From: Labilithrix sp.
GTDB taxonomy: Bacteria > Myxococcota_A > Polyangia > Polyangiales > Polyangiaceae
NCBI GenBank assembly: GCA_019637175.1
Contig: JAHBWD010000027.1
Coordinates: forward strand, 1 to 64,000
Reading direction: 5' to 3'
Length of the DNA: 64,000 nt
The notes below the pieces were generated by a model. That model did no database searches, was not told the DNA's origin, and was given only the letters and a program-made list of their open reading frames with translations. Position numbers and translations under genes: made by a program. Shown here piece after piece: positions 35,705-44,618 of the stretch; the stretch's first letter is position 1; every line of letters starts with the position of its first letter.

Positions 35705-37171
35705 TCACCCCTCGCCGCACCGGAGGAGCCCCTCGCGCCCGAAGACGCTGACCTTCATCACCGACCGATCGAGCAGCATCCGCGCGCACTCCTGGACGCC
35801 CTCGGTGATCGCCGGGTGCGGATGGACGCACCGGTCGATGTCGTCGAGCGTCGCGCCGGCGTCGATCAAGAACGCGAGCCCCTGGATGGCGCTCGACGCT
35901 TCGGGCCCGACGACGCGCAAGCCCAAGAGCTTTCCCGTGCCCGGCGCGGCGAGCAGCTTCACGAAGCCGTGCGTCTCGCGCATCGCGATGTTGCGACCGA
36001 TGAGGCGATTGTTCACGACGCCCACGCGGTACGGAATGCCCTTCTCCTTGGCCTTGAGCTCGTTGAGGCCCACGCTCGCGACCTCGGGCTTGAGGAACAT
36101 GATCGCCGAGAGCGCCTCGTAGCAGATCGCGCGGGGCTTCATGTCGAACATCGCCTCGACGGCGTAGCGCGCCTCGAGCTCGGCGACGTTGACGAGCGCG
36201 ATATCCATGGTCGCGTCGCCGGCCGCGTAGACGCGGGGGTTGGTCGAGCGCGTATCCGTCACGACGACGCCGCCGCCCCGATCGACTTGCACGCCGGCGA
36301 CGTCGAGCCCGAGATCGCTCGTCGCCGGCACGCGACCGATCGACACCAGCGCGCGCTCGACGCGGATCTTCTCCGCTCTCCCTTCGGCGTTGGTGATGAC
36401 GTACTCGACCTTGCCGTCCTTGATCTCGAGGCTCTCGAGCTTCGACGCGCGATGGATCACGACGCCCATCGACTCGAAGCTCTGCGCGACCTCCTCGGCG
36501 ATGTCTTCGTCTTCGAACGGGAGGATGCGCGGCTGACGATCGATGATCTTGATCTTGGTCTTGCCGAAGTTCGCGAAGATCGTCGCGTACTCGCAGCCGA
36601 CGACGCCGGCGCCGACGACGACCATGCTCTCGGGAAAGTGAGGGAGCTGCTCGATGTGATCGCTCGTGACGACGATCTCACCGTCGATCGGGATGCCGTC
36701 CGGGCACCTTGGCCGTGAGCCGGTCGCGATCAAGAAGCGCTCCGCGTCGATCTTCTCGACCGTTCCGTCGCTCTTCTTCACCTCGACCGCTTGCGGTGAG
36801 ACGAACCGCGCCGCGCCGCGAACCAGCGTCACCTGCCCGCCGTTCGCCGACGGCGTCGTCAAGCTCTCGAGCTGGCGATCGAGCAGCGCGCGACGTTCGG
36901 AGACGGCGGCGCGGACCGACTCGATCACGCTCGGATACGAGACGTCGAGGCCGCCGGGCGCGCGATAGCCTCGATCGGTGCGCGCCGCGACCGCGTAGTC
37001 GTTCGACAGGTGCCACATCGTCTTCGAGGAGAGCGCGCCCGCGTGAATGCCCGCGCCGCCGACGCGCTCCTTCTCCACGACGACCACGCGCTTGCCGAGA
37101 TCATGTGCGCGCATCGCGGCCGCGTATCCCGCGGGCCCCGCGCCGAGCACACATAGATCCCACGTCGTCAT
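35705..37171 (-). CDS. Pyridine nucleotide-disulfide oxidoreductase-like flavoprotein lacking the redox cysteines (SthA-like)
   Basis: A 488-residue FAD enzyme of the dihydrolipoyl dehydrogenase/glutathione reductase fold. It has an N-terminal FAD motif (VLGAGPAGYAAAMRA), NAD(P) motif (VVVGAGVVGCEYATIFANFG), the second FAD motif (NPRVYAAGDATM), and the interface His in HPHPAITEG. The active disulfide is missing: GGAGIHAGALSSKTM stands where GGTCLNVGCIPSK is normal, so both Cys are lost. SthA-type soluble transhydrogenases also lack the disulfide, and NADPH/NAD transhydrogenase activity is the best guess. The mutation SSK for PSK is unusual. It is divergent to an acetyltransferase gene. Confidence 0.83.
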   Translation of the reverse strand: MTTWDLCVLGAGPAGYAAAMRAHDLGKRVVVVEKERVGGAGIHAGALSSKTMWHLSNDYAVAARTDRGYRAPGGLDVSYPSVIESVRAAVSERRALLDRQLESLTTPSANGGQVTLVRGAARFVSPQAVEVKKSDGTVEKIDAERFLIATGSRPRCPDGIPIDGEIVVTSDHIEQLPHFPESMVVVGAGVVGCEYATIFANFGKTKIKIIDRQPRILPFEDEDIAEEVAQSFESMGVVIHRASKLESLEIKDGKVEYVITNAEGRAEKIRVERALVSIGRVPATSDLGLDVAGVQVDRGGGVVVTDTRSTNPRVYAAGDATMDIALVNVAELEARYAVEAMFDMKPRAICYEALSAIMFLKPEVASVGLNELKAKEKGIPYRVGVVNNRLIGRNIAMRETHGFVKLLAAPGTGKLLGLRVVGPEASSAIQGLAFLIDAGATLDDIDRCVHPHPAITEGVQECARMLLDRSVMKVSVFGREGLLRCGEG

Positions 37172-37243
37172 GCCGTCTCCTCCAACGCGTTCTCCGCCAA
37201 CGCGATGAGGATACGGTGCACGCCCCTGCTAAGATAGGGCCCC

Positions 37244-37885
37244 TTGGAGCCCTCTGCCCCCTTCGACGGCGACCGGTCGTGGAAGGCCCTCCACACGTTG
37301 ACGAGCGGAGCCGAGATCACGATCCGCGGCATCGTCCCCGAGGATCGCGAGGAGCTCCGCCGAGCGTTTCGCGAGACGTCTCCGCAGACGCGCTACCTGC
37401 GCTTCTTCGGCGCCGCGGCCGAGCTCACCGAGGCGATGCTGACGTATCTCACGTGCGTCGATCAGCAGCATCACGTCGCCCTCGTAGCGACGCTCTCGTC
37501 GCCCGACCTGAAGACCGAGCGCGGCGTCGGCGTCGCGCGCTTCATCCGTCTCGACGACGGCGACGTCGCCGAGGCGGCGATCACGGTGGCCGACGACATG
37601 CAGCGCCGCGGCGTCGCGAAGGCGCTCGCGTACGAGCTCGAGCGCGCGGCGGTCGCGCGTGGAGTCCGCGTGCTGCGCGCCGAAGTGCTCGAGAACAACA
37701 CGCGCATGCGCAGCATCCTCGAGGGCGCCGGCGCGCGGCCGGCTGCCGCGCCTGAAGACGGCATGATCTCCTACGACATCGATCTCGGGGCCGGTCCGGT
37801 CTCCGTCGCTCCGTCTCTCGTCGACATCCTGCGCGGCGCCGCAGAGACGATGGCGATGACGATCCGGCGGCTTCGCGCCGACTAG
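37244..37885 (+). CDS. GNAT-family acetyltransferase
   Basis: A 213-residue cytoplasmic acetyltransferase. The acetyl-CoA loop is VADDMQRRGVAKALAYELE (Q/R-x-x-G-x-A), followed by VRVLRAEVLENNTRMRSILE, typical of GNAT motif A and B. The N-terminal part (ITIRGIVPEDREELRRAF, TSPQTRYLRFFGA) matches the group in which a GNAT domain is found with protein lysine acetyltransferase (Pat-like) proteins. The only possible start is TTG 37244, because an in-frame stop lies six bases upstream; no clear ribosome-binding site is seen. Substrate unknown. Confidence 0.85.
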   Translation: MEPSAPFDGDRSWKALHTLTSGAEITIRGIVPEDREELRRAFRETSPQTRYLRFFGAAAELTEAMLTYLTCVDQQHHVALVATLSSPDLKTERGVGVARFIRLDDGDVAEAAITVADDMQRRGVAKALAYELERAAVARGVRVLRAEVLENNTRMRSILEGAGARPAAAPEDGMISYDIDLGAGPVSVAPSLVDILRGAAETMAMTIRRLRAD

Positions 37886-37896
37886 CGTTCTTTCGT

Positions 37897-38649
37897 TCAC
37901 TTCACGGCGGCGGCGGCGATCTCCTCGCGGCTCCGCGCGCGAGAGAACAGGCGCACCTCGTCGATCTCGCCCGAGAACGGATCGCCCGACGGGCTGTCGC
38001 CGCCGATCGCCGTCAGCGCGCCGCCCGCGCTCACAGCGCCGGCGTTCGCGGACGCGACCTCGACCCCGTCGACGTAGATCGTCACCCTCCCGCCGCCGTT
38101 CGTGCACGCGACGTGCGTCCAGCGATTCACCTCGGCCGCGCGCGGCGCGCCGACGTTGCCGTTCATCGTGCACGCGACGCTCCCATCGGGATGGACGAAC
38201 AGGCCGAAGGTCCCGTCCTTGTCGGCGAGGCCCGCGCGACCGCCGCCGCCCGGGAGCGCGCGCGGGCGAAACCACAGCTCGACGGTGAGCGCCGTGAACG
38301 ACCAGACGGGCCCGTGCGGCACGTGGATCGTCGTCGACGCGGTCATCGAGACGCTGTTGCCGCGCACGCCCGGCGAGAGCGCCGGCGCGCCGCCGACGTC
38401 GACGCGCTGAGCGTGTGCCGACTCGTCGGCGACGGCGCCTTCGAAGCGCATGCACAGGAGCAGCGTCGCGTCTCGCGCGTCGCAGAACGCGCTCGCGGCA
38501 GGCGCGCCGGCGTCGGGCGCGGGAGCAGACGCGGACGACGCCGGCGACACCGACGCGGGTTCGTACGTCCCGACGCCGTCGAAGCCGCAACCCCCCACGG
38601 CCATCACGGCGAGCGAGAGGGCTCCCGGCGTCCACCGCGCGCAGCTCAT
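37897..38649 (-). CDS. LamG-like lipoprotein
   Basis: A 250-residue predicted lipoprotein (MSCARWTPGALSLAVMAVGGC). After a Ser/Ala/Pro linker comes a LamG/concanavalin-like domain. Features are TALTVELWFRPRALPGGGG, DGTFGLFVHPDGSVACTM, NRWTHVACTNGGGRVTIYVDGVEV and SGEIDEVRLFSRARSREEI. Such jelly-roll domains bind sugars or serve as adhesive modules. I start at 38649, where the signal peptide begins. It is convergent with the acetyltransferase gene and divergent to the DUF4142 gene. Confidence 0.85.
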   Translation of the reverse strand: MSCARWTPGALSLAVMAVGGCGFDGVGTYEPASVSPASSASAPAPDAGAPAASAFCDARDATLLLCMRFEGAVADESAHAQRVDVGGAPALSPGVRGNSVSMTASTTIHVPHGPVWSFTALTVELWFRPRALPGGGGRAGLADKDGTFGLFVHPDGSVACTMNGNVGAPRAAEVNRWTHVACTNGGGRVTIYVDGVEVASANAGAVSAGGALTAIGGDSPSGDPFSGEIDEVRLFSRARSREEIAAAAVK

Positions 38650-38745
38650 CACGATCGAACGTAGCGGATGAGGCGTCCTCCCTCCAGCCTCCAGCACGAC
38701 GGGCTACGAGCACGTCGGTTGCAGGCTGGTCGACGGAGGAACACC

Positions 38746-39420
38746 ATGCAGATCTCCAGAGTGACGACCTTGGCGTCCGCCGTCACGCTCGTGGTCGCGG
38801 CAGCGTCGTGCGAAGGCAGCCACGTCGCTGCCGCCGTACCCATCGACGAGATCGGCGCGGGCCCGCGCGCCGCGGTCGCGCCCTTCGGAGGTCCTTCGCC
38901 CGCGCTCCCGCAGCAGCCCATCGCCACGTTCTCGACGGCCGAGGTCGCGAACATCATCGTCACGCTCCACCGCGGCCAGATCGAGCTCGGCCGCACGGCG
39001 CTCGCGCACGCCAAGTCGCCCGCGGTGCGCGCCTTCGGCGCGCGCGTGGTCGACGATCACACCGAGGGTCTCACCCGCGCCGAGACGCTCGTCGCGCGCG
39101 TCGGCGCGCTCGCCTCCGATCCGACGTCGAATCGGATCGCGCGCGAGGACGCGCTCGCGAACAAGGACCTCCGACAGACCGCCGAGGCGTTCGACACCGA
39201 CTACATGACGAGCCAGATCCTCGCGCACGCGAAGCTGCTCGGGCTCATCGACCAGGCGCTCTTGCCGAGCGCGCTCCACGCCGGAGAGGCCGAAGGCGCG
39301 CGCGCGCTCGCGAACGAGATCCGCGCGCTGCGGATCGCGATCGTCGGGCACACGGTCCACGCGCTCGACGTGCAGCACGTCTTGCGCGGCGGACCTTCGG
39401 TCGAGACGAAGCTCTTCTAG
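38746..39420 (+). CDS. DUF4142 lipoprotein
   Basis: A 224-residue predicted lipoprotein (MQISRVTTLASAVTLVVAAASC). The C-terminal 150 residues form a ferritin-like DUF4142 helical bundle: NIIVTLHRGQIELGRTALAHA, VRAFGARVVDDHTE and FDTDYMTSQILAHAKLLGLID. Family members are periplasmic or outer-membrane proteins of unknown function. GGAGGA five bases before ATG 38746 fixes the start. Its TAG overlaps the stop of the convergent protease gene (shared CTAG). Confidence 0.87.
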   Translation: MQISRVTTLASAVTLVVAAASCEGSHVAAAVPIDEIGAGPRAAVAPFGGPSPALPQQPIATFSTAEVANIIVTLHRGQIELGRTALAHAKSPAVRAFGARVVDDHTEGLTRAETLVARVGALASDPTSNRIAREDALANKDLRQTAEAFDTDYMTSQILAHAKLLGLIDQALLPSALHAGEAEGARALANEIRALRIAIVGHTVHALDVQHVLRGGPSVETKLF

Positions 39421-40649
39421 ATCGACGGACGGCGACGGCGCGCGGCGACCAACCCGAGCACGGCGAGCGCGACGCCGAGCGCGCCGTTCGTCGTGCGGCC
39501 GGGCGACGAGGAGCAGCCGCCGCTCTCCTCCTTCTTCAGGCTCGCGGGATCGCGGCAGACCTGCGCGGCGCCTTCGGTCACGCACGTCAGCCCCGACGGG
39601 CACGCGTTGACCGAGCAGTCTTCGGCGCACGTCGTCGCGCCCGACGCCGAAGGATCGGCGAGGCAAAGGCTCGAGCGGCACTCGGCGCCGTCGGCGCACG
39701 CGTTGCCGGGCTTGAGGAGCCGCGGATCGGGCCCGTTCTCGACCCAAGGCTCCGCCTCCGCGAGCTCGTAGCCCTCGAGGAGCATCTCCTTGAACGGCGA
39801 GATCTTCGTGTAGAGGTTCTCGCCGCCGATGCACGTCGCCGCCGGATCTTGCTGATCGGGCCGCTTCGCGTTTCCGCCGCGGGAGACGACGCCCATCACC
39901 GCGCCGCTCTCCGCGATCGCGGGTCCGCCGCTGTCGCCCGAGCAGATCGACTCGCCGACCTGGAACTCGTTCGGCGGCACCGGGAGGCGATCGGTCTCTT
40001 CCGGCCCGACGCCGGTGACCTTGATGCCCGCGCGCTGCTGGCGCGTCTGCGGTTCGGGCGTCTTGTCGGTCACGCCCCAGCCCACCGCGGTGAAGATCTC
40101 GCCGAGCTCCACGTCGCCGTCGAGTCGGATCGGCGCGATCGCCGCGTCTTGCACCGGCTCCTTGAGGACCACGAGCGCGATGTCGTGGTTGCAGAGGTTC
40201 TTGCCGCCGTCGTCGAGGATCTTCATCCCGACGCCGGCCGGGTTCACGTCGCGGCTCCCGAAGTTCGGGCGCTGCGGCCCCGTGAAGACGTACATCGTCT
40301 CGGGCTTGTGATTCGCGCGGATCGCGCCGGCGGCGAGCGGCTCGCCGTCGACGTCGCACGCGGCGTACTCATCCGTGTCGGCGACGCAGTGGCGCGCCGT
40401 GAGCACGAGGCGCGGCGCGAGCAGCGTACCGGTGCACGATCCGAACGAGCCGGCGCGCGGATCGAAGTGCACGAGGAGCACGACGGCGTCTTGCGAGCTG
40501 TCGGAGTTCTTGCCCTTGATCACCTTCTGCGCGACACGGCCGACGCTTCCGCTCTCCCACGAGAGCGCCCCCGCGTCGGGTGACGAAGAACAGGCGACCA
40601 GAGATCCGAGACAGAGGAGCGGCAGGACGAGGAGCTTGCGTGCGATCAT
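39417..40649 (-). CDS. Trypsin-like serine protease with MYXO-CTERM-like tail
   Basis: A 410-residue surface protease. Predicted lipoprotein/secretion signal (LLCLGSLVAC), then a chymotrypsin-fold domain with the catalytic triad visible: His in LTARHCV (near 90), Asp in NHDIALVVL (near 155), Ser in CSGDSGGPA (near 240). A Cys-rich module (CADGAECRSSLCLADPS, CPSGLTCVTEGAAQVC) follows. The C terminus has GGCSSSPGR, a hydrophobic helix and RRRR, the pattern of the MYXO-CTERM sorting signal processed by myxosortases. It is therefore probably anchored at the outer membrane or cell surface. A perfect inverted repeat in its leader is listed separately. Confidence 0.9.
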   Translation of the reverse strand: MIARKLLVLPLLCLGSLVACSSSPDAGALSWESGSVGRVAQKVIKGKNSDSSQDAVVLLVHFDPRAGSFGSCTGTLLAPRLVLTARHCVADTDEYAACDVDGEPLAAGAIRANHKPETMYVFTGPQRPNFGSRDVNPAGVGMKILDDGGKNLCNHDIALVVLKEPVQDAAIAPIRLDGDVELGEIFTAVGWGVTDKTPEPQTRQQRAGIKVTGVGPEETDRLPVPPNEFQVGESICSGDSGGPAIAESGAVMGVVSRGGNAKRPDQQDPAATCIGGENLYTKISPFKEMLLEGYELAEAEPWVENGPDPRLLKPGNACADGAECRSSLCLADPSASGATTCAEDCSVNACPSGLTCVTEGAAQVCRDPASLKKEESGGCSSSPGRTTNGALGVALAVLGLVAARRRRPSI

Positions 40650-40650
40650 G

Positions 40651-40746
40651 CGTGCTTGCGACTCGAGGTTGGGAGGAGAGCGGCGGGCCGAAAGGGGCTC
40701 GGACGATGGTGGGGAACCGGTCCGGCCGCAAGCACGAATCGACGGA
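40651..40746. promoter_or_regulatory. Long-range inverted repeat in the protease leader
   Basis: CGTGCTTGCG (40651-40660) and CGCAAGCACG (40737-40746) are perfect 10-base inverted arms 76 bases apart. On the minus strand the proximal arm sits one base before the protease ATG, so RNA pairing could hide the start region. A paired operator is the alternative. Confidence 0.35.
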
Positions 40747-40825
40747 AAAAGCGGAGTCCTGATGGTGTAGCATGAGGTGCGCGACCCGCAATGGATCGCA
40801 AAATTCCAGTCTCGGAGGCCGAGCG

Positions 40826-41266
40826 ATGGATGCCCCCAACTTGATCGCCAAAGTCATCGACGACGCGCCGCTCGACGACGCCGTCCTCGACGCGATCGCG
40901 CTCTCCGCGTGCGCCGACGGCGTCACCAACGTCGAAATCGTCGCGCTCCTCAAGATGGCGCGACAGCTGCCGACGCTCCGCGATCTTCCGCACGACGAGA
41001 TCGACGCGCGCGTGCAGGCCTCGTTCGCGCGCCTGAACGACGACGGGCTCGAAGGCCGGATGCGCAAGCTCGCCGAGGCGGCCAACGACGCCGCGGCGCG
41101 CCGCCGCCTCTTCGGCGCCGCGGTGGTGATGCAGTACGCCGACGGCAACGTGAGCGACGCGGAGAACGAGTTCCTCCTCGACTTCGCCGACGCCCTCGGC
41201 CTCCGCGAGGCGGAAGCGCGCGCGATCGTCGACGAGGTCGAGCGAGAGATCGCCTCCTCGTCGTGA
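40826..41266 (+). CDS. TerB-like protein
   Basis: A 146-residue cytoplasmic helical protein resembling the TerB/tellurite-resistance domain group. Two helical repeats each carry acidic metal-binding-like motifs: ALSACADGVTNVEIVALLKM and VMQYADGNVSDAENEFLLDF (ADG-x-x-x-x-E). TerB domains often bind divalent metal and sit in stress or signalling contexts; this one is alone, with no other ter gene. GGAGG eight bases before ATG 40826 supports the start. Confidence 0.75.
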   Translation: MDAPNLIAKVIDDAPLDDAVLDAIALSACADGVTNVEIVALLKMARQLPTLRDLPHDEIDARVQASFARLNDDGLEGRMRKLAEAANDAAARRRLFGAAVVMQYADGNVSDAENEFLLDFADALGLREAEARAIVDEVEREIASSS

Positions 41267-41284
41267 GCAGGGATCGATCCGCCG

Positions 41285-42253
41285 TCAGAAGCCGGCGCGG
41301 CGGATGCCGTGGTAGTTCGACGTGAAGTTGCGCGCGTTGTACACGCAGCCGTACGAGCAGCCGCGGCACTCGATGACCGTCGGCGATCCCCAGCCGTCGC
41401 CCTTCTCGTAGATCACGATGTGGCCCGCGCTGCCGTTGTTGTAGACGAGCGCGTCGCCCTTCTTGAGCGAGCCGCGCGAGACGTTGCTCCACTTGCCCGC
41501 GAGCGGCTTGTTGAACGACACGGTGCTGTACGGGTGCGAGTTGACCTCGAGCGCCTTGACGCCGTACTGCCAGGCCTTCGCGACGAGGCCGGAGCAGTCC
41601 GCGCCGTACTTGCCCGAGTGCGTGCACGACGGGCAGCTCCCCGAGCACGATCCCTTCGTGCTCGCCGTCGGACCGGTCGCGAGCCACGCGCCGCCGCCCC
41701 AGTAGTACGAGAAGCCGACCGCCTTGCGCGCGCGCGCGAGCGTGTTGTCCGGCGACGGAGGACCGTCGAGCGCCACCGGCGCGGGGCTCGGCGCGGAGGC
41801 GGCGACCGCCGTGAGGTACGTCGCCGAGCTCCAGCCCGACGTGCCGTTGAACTGGATGTTGAGGAAGCCGTTGCTCGCGACCGGGTTGAGGAGCGTGACC
41901 TCGGTGCCCGAGGGGATCACCGCGATGACCGCGAAGCTCGTGCCCGCGCCCTTGCGCAGGTTGAGGTTCCCCGTCGTCTTCATCTTCGCGGTGCCGGCGA
42001 ACGTCGACACCGGGAGATCGCCCGTCGGCGGATCGTCGTCGACCGCGACCAGCGCGCCGTCGCTGACGTCGTCGCCGACGTCGCCCTGCGCCATGTCGTC
42101 GTCGCCGTCGTCTCCGATCGGGAGCTCTGCGCCGTAGGTGCTTTGCACACCTCCGCCTCCTTCGGGATCGGCCGGCACGGCGCACCCGACGGCGACGACG
42201 AGGGCGAGGGCCACAGTCAGCAGCGCGAAGAACCGGACGGAGAGCGATCGCAT
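41285..42253 (-). CDS. NlpC/P60 endopeptidase lipoprotein with SH3 domain
   Basis: A 322-residue predicted lipoprotein (MRSLSVRFFALLTVALALVVAVGC). An acidic region is followed by an SH3b domain at about residues 80-140 (TTGNLNLRKGAGTSFAVIAV, GFLNIQFNGTSGWSSATYL) that would bind wall peptides. A C-terminal NlpC/P60 domain has the catalytic Cys in YGADCSGLVAKAW and His in SAGHIVIYEKG. An unusual Cys-rich insert (KGSCSGSCPSCTHSGK) lies just before the active-site Cys and could form disulfides or bind metal. It is expected to cleave peptidoglycan stem peptides in the envelope. It is divergent to the beta-propeller gene. Confidence 0.9.
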   Translation of the reverse strand: MRSLSVRFFALLTVALALVVAVGCAVPADPEGGGGVQSTYGAELPIGDDGDDDMAQGDVGDDVSDGALVAVDDDPPTGDLPVSTFAGTAKMKTTGNLNLRKGAGTSFAVIAVIPSGTEVTLLNPVASNGFLNIQFNGTSGWSSATYLTAVAASAPSPAPVALDGPPSPDNTLARARKAVGFSYYWGGGAWLATGPTASTKGSCSGSCPSCTHSGKYGADCSGLVAKAWQYGVKALEVNSHPYSTVSFNKPLAGKWSNVSRGSLKKGDALVYNNGSAGHIVIYEKGDGWGSPTVIECRGCSYGCVYNARNFTSNYHGIRRAGF

Positions 42254-42473
42254 CGCGCGCCCATCGAGCAAGACGTAGGCCGCGACCGATCGCGCGCGTG
42301 CCCACATCGCGCACACGACTGCGCGAACAGGAGCAGTGTCTTTTTTCCAGTGAAGGGCTCTCCGAGCGCGTGAATCCGGAGGCGAGCGCGCACCGTGTGC
42401 TCGCGGAGTCTCGCGGAGGCTTCGCGACCTCACTCGCGACGCGCCGCGCCTCCTCGCGCTAGTCTCCCTGGTC

Positions 42474-43544
42474 GTGGACTCTCGCACCAAGCTCGCCATC
42501 TGCGCCGTTGTCGTCTCGGTGGCGGGCATCCTCATTTATTTGACGCGCACGCCGTCGGCCGAAGAGCGTGCGTCCGACCGCTCGAGCGGAGCGTCCGGCT
42601 CCACGATCGCTTCGATCACCCCGCCGATCGCGAGCGCGCCTGCTTCCTCGTCGACGGAAGCCGAGGCCTCGACGATCGACGGCGACGACGGCGGCACGCG
42701 CCTCTTGCTGCGCGCCGGATGGGGCTCGGGCAAGGGCGAGCTCGGACGCGAGCGCCCGCAAGAAGGGAACCCCGAAGGCCCGATGAGCTTCGCGATCGCC
42801 GACGGCGATCTCTTCGTCCTCGACCAGGTCAACAGCCGGCTCGCGCGCTACGACCGCGACGGCAAGCTCATTCGAACGTTCGACGCTCCCTCGACCGCGC
42901 AAGACGTCGTCGTCGCCAAGGACGGGACGATCGCGATGGTCGATCGCCTCGTCGGAAAGAGCGTCACGCTCACCGACGCCAACGGGAGAAAGGTCGGCGA
43001 GCTCTCGCTGTCGTCGAAGATCGACGAGCCGGGCCTCGTGACCGCGCTCGTCATCGACGGCAAGAACGTCTACGCCGAGAAGGAGCACGGCGCGCTCGTG
43101 CTCCTCGGCTCGACCGACGGCACGCCCGCCGAAGAGGGCACGCAGCTCATCGGCCGGCCGAGCAAGGACGGCACGCTCCTCCTCACGGCCGGCTTCAGCT
43201 CGGCGCGCGAAGGACGCGCCTACCTCAACGCGGTCGACCGCAAGACCGACGCGCTCCGCTTCGCGCGCGCGATCCAGTTCCCTCACCCGTCGCGTTCCAT
43301 CGTGCTCCTCGACACCGACGCGAAGGGGACGATCTACCTCGGCGTCGTCGCGGGCTCGCCGGGCGACGCGCACGTCGCGTGCCTCGATCCCGGCGACGGG
43401 CACGTGATCGGACGCGTCGTGCTTCCGGTGAGCCACACGCCCGAAGAGTCGTTCCGCGACATCACGGTGGCGAACGACGGCACGATCGTCTTCGCGTTGC
43501 GCACGGAAGACAGCGTCGAGTATCGCGCGGCGCGCTGCCCGTGA
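42474..43544 (+). CDS. Membrane-anchored beta-propeller (NHL-like) protein
   Basis: A 356-residue protein starting at GTG with an N-terminal signal-anchor (LAICAVVVSVAGILIYL), a Ser/Ala-rich linker, and from residue 85 a run of propeller-type repeats: FAIADGDLFVLDQVNSRLARYDRDG, VVVAKDGTIAMVDR and IYLGVVAGSPGDAHVACLDPG. NHL-like propellers bind proteins or act as platforms. No catalytic motif is visible. It ends six bases from the stop of a convergent gene. Confidence 0.75.
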   Translation: MDSRTKLAICAVVVSVAGILIYLTRTPSAEERASDRSSGASGSTIASITPPIASAPASSSTEAEASTIDGDDGGTRLLLRAGWGSGKGELGRERPQEGNPEGPMSFAIADGDLFVLDQVNSRLARYDRDGKLIRTFDAPSTAQDVVVAKDGTIAMVDRLVGKSVTLTDANGRKVGELSLSSKIDEPGLVTALVIDGKNVYAEKEHGALVLLGSTDGTPAEEGTQLIGRPSKDGTLLLTAGFSSAREGRAYLNAVDRKTDALRFARAIQFPHPSRSIVLLDTDAKGTIYLGVVAGSPGDAHVACLDPGDGHVIGRVVLPVSHTPEESFRDITVANDGTIVFALRTEDSVEYRAARCP

Positions 43545-43550
43545 AGCCGC

Positions 43551-44552
43551 TCATCGGCGACGTCCGAGCGCCCAGGTCGCGACGCGCGCGAGCCGGCGCG
43601 CGGCGGCCACGCGCTTGCTCGTGACGTGCCCTCCAGGCTCCGCGCCGTGCACGAAGGCGTCGAGCCACGCCTCCGCGGGCGGGCGCGCGAGGACGCCGCC
43701 GAGATCGAAGAGCGAGAGATCCTCGCAGCCGGCCGCGCGCACCAGCGCGACGTCTTCGGCGAGCTCCGAGGGATCGCGGTAGGTCGGCTCGTCTTCGAAC
43801 GCGCCCGTCCCCACGCAGCCGACGGAGACGCCCGCGCGCGCATCCCATCGCCGCACGGCGCGCACGGTCGCGCGCGCGAGCAGCGCCGCGACGTCGCGGC
43901 GTCGCAGCGCGCCGCGCGACCAACCCTCGAGGATCGACGTGTACATCATGACGCTCACGCGCCCGGTCGCGAGCGCGTCGACCGGCGTGCCGAGGAGCGC
44001 CTGCCATCCGCGCCCGTCCGGAGGATCGAGCGCGACGAGCGGCCATACGGCCGACGACGTGGCGATGCCACGGTCGTGGAGCTCGCGGACGGCGCCCGCG
44101 AGCTCGGCCGACGCGCGGCCGAAGAGCGTCTCCGCCTTCTCGCGGCGCGCCTCGGCCGCCGCCAGCACCGCGCGCGACGACTGGCCGCCGACGTTCGCCG
44201 ACGCGAGCGCGCGCGCCTGGGCAAACGGAGGCTCGAGATCGATCAAGAGCTCGCGCGGCGGCACGCCGTTAGCGTCGAGGGCGTCGGCGACGGTCCGCAC
44301 GAAGCGCACGAAGGCGCCCGCGTTCTGCGCGCTCGCCCATCGCCCCTCTTCGTCCGAGATCATCGGCCAGACCGACAGCGGGATCCCCGCGTCGCGGAGC
44401 GCGCGCGCGGCGCCGCCGAGCGGGGCGAGCTGCCACGGCCTCACCGCGAGCACGACCTCGAGCGACCGACTCGCGAGGAGCGCGAGCGTCTTCGGCTGCG
44501 TCACCACGTCGTAAGGCAAGGTCTCGCTGTAGACCCGAAGCGCTCGAACCAT
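43551..44552 (-). CDS. Uncharacterised protein, probable TIM-barrel hydrolase-like fold
   Basis: A 333-residue protein without signal peptide. The order of beta/alpha elements suggests a TIM barrel: MVRALRVYSETL, LEVVLAVRPWQLAPLGGAAR, GIPLSVWPMISDEEGRW, PRELLIDLEPP (a possible Asp-x-Glu active site), TSSAVWPLVALD, VSVMMYTSILEGWSR and LSLFDLGGVL. This recalls glycoside-hydrolase-like enzymes but no family is certain. It is divergent to a glycosyltransferase gene across 66 bases, so both may act on the same surface polymer; that is inference. Confidence 0.65.
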   Translation of the reverse strand: MVRALRVYSETLPYDVVTQPKTLALLASRSLEVVLAVRPWQLAPLGGAARALRDAGIPLSVWPMISDEEGRWASAQNAGAFVRFVRTVADALDANGVPPRELLIDLEPPFAQARALASANVGGQSSRAVLAAAEARREKAETLFGRASAELAGAVRELHDRGIATSSAVWPLVALDPPDGRGWQALLGTPVDALATGRVSVMMYTSILEGWSRGALRRRDVAALLARATVRAVRRWDARAGVSVGCVGTGAFEDEPTYRDPSELAEDVALVRAAGCEDLSLFDLGGVLARPPAEAWLDAFVHGAEPGGHVTSKRVAAARRLARVATWALGRRR

Positions 44553-44618
44553 CCGCGTCGAAACGATACACTCGGCGGCGTCGTTCGAGCGAACGCAGCG
44601 AAAGAGGCGGAGGCTTCG

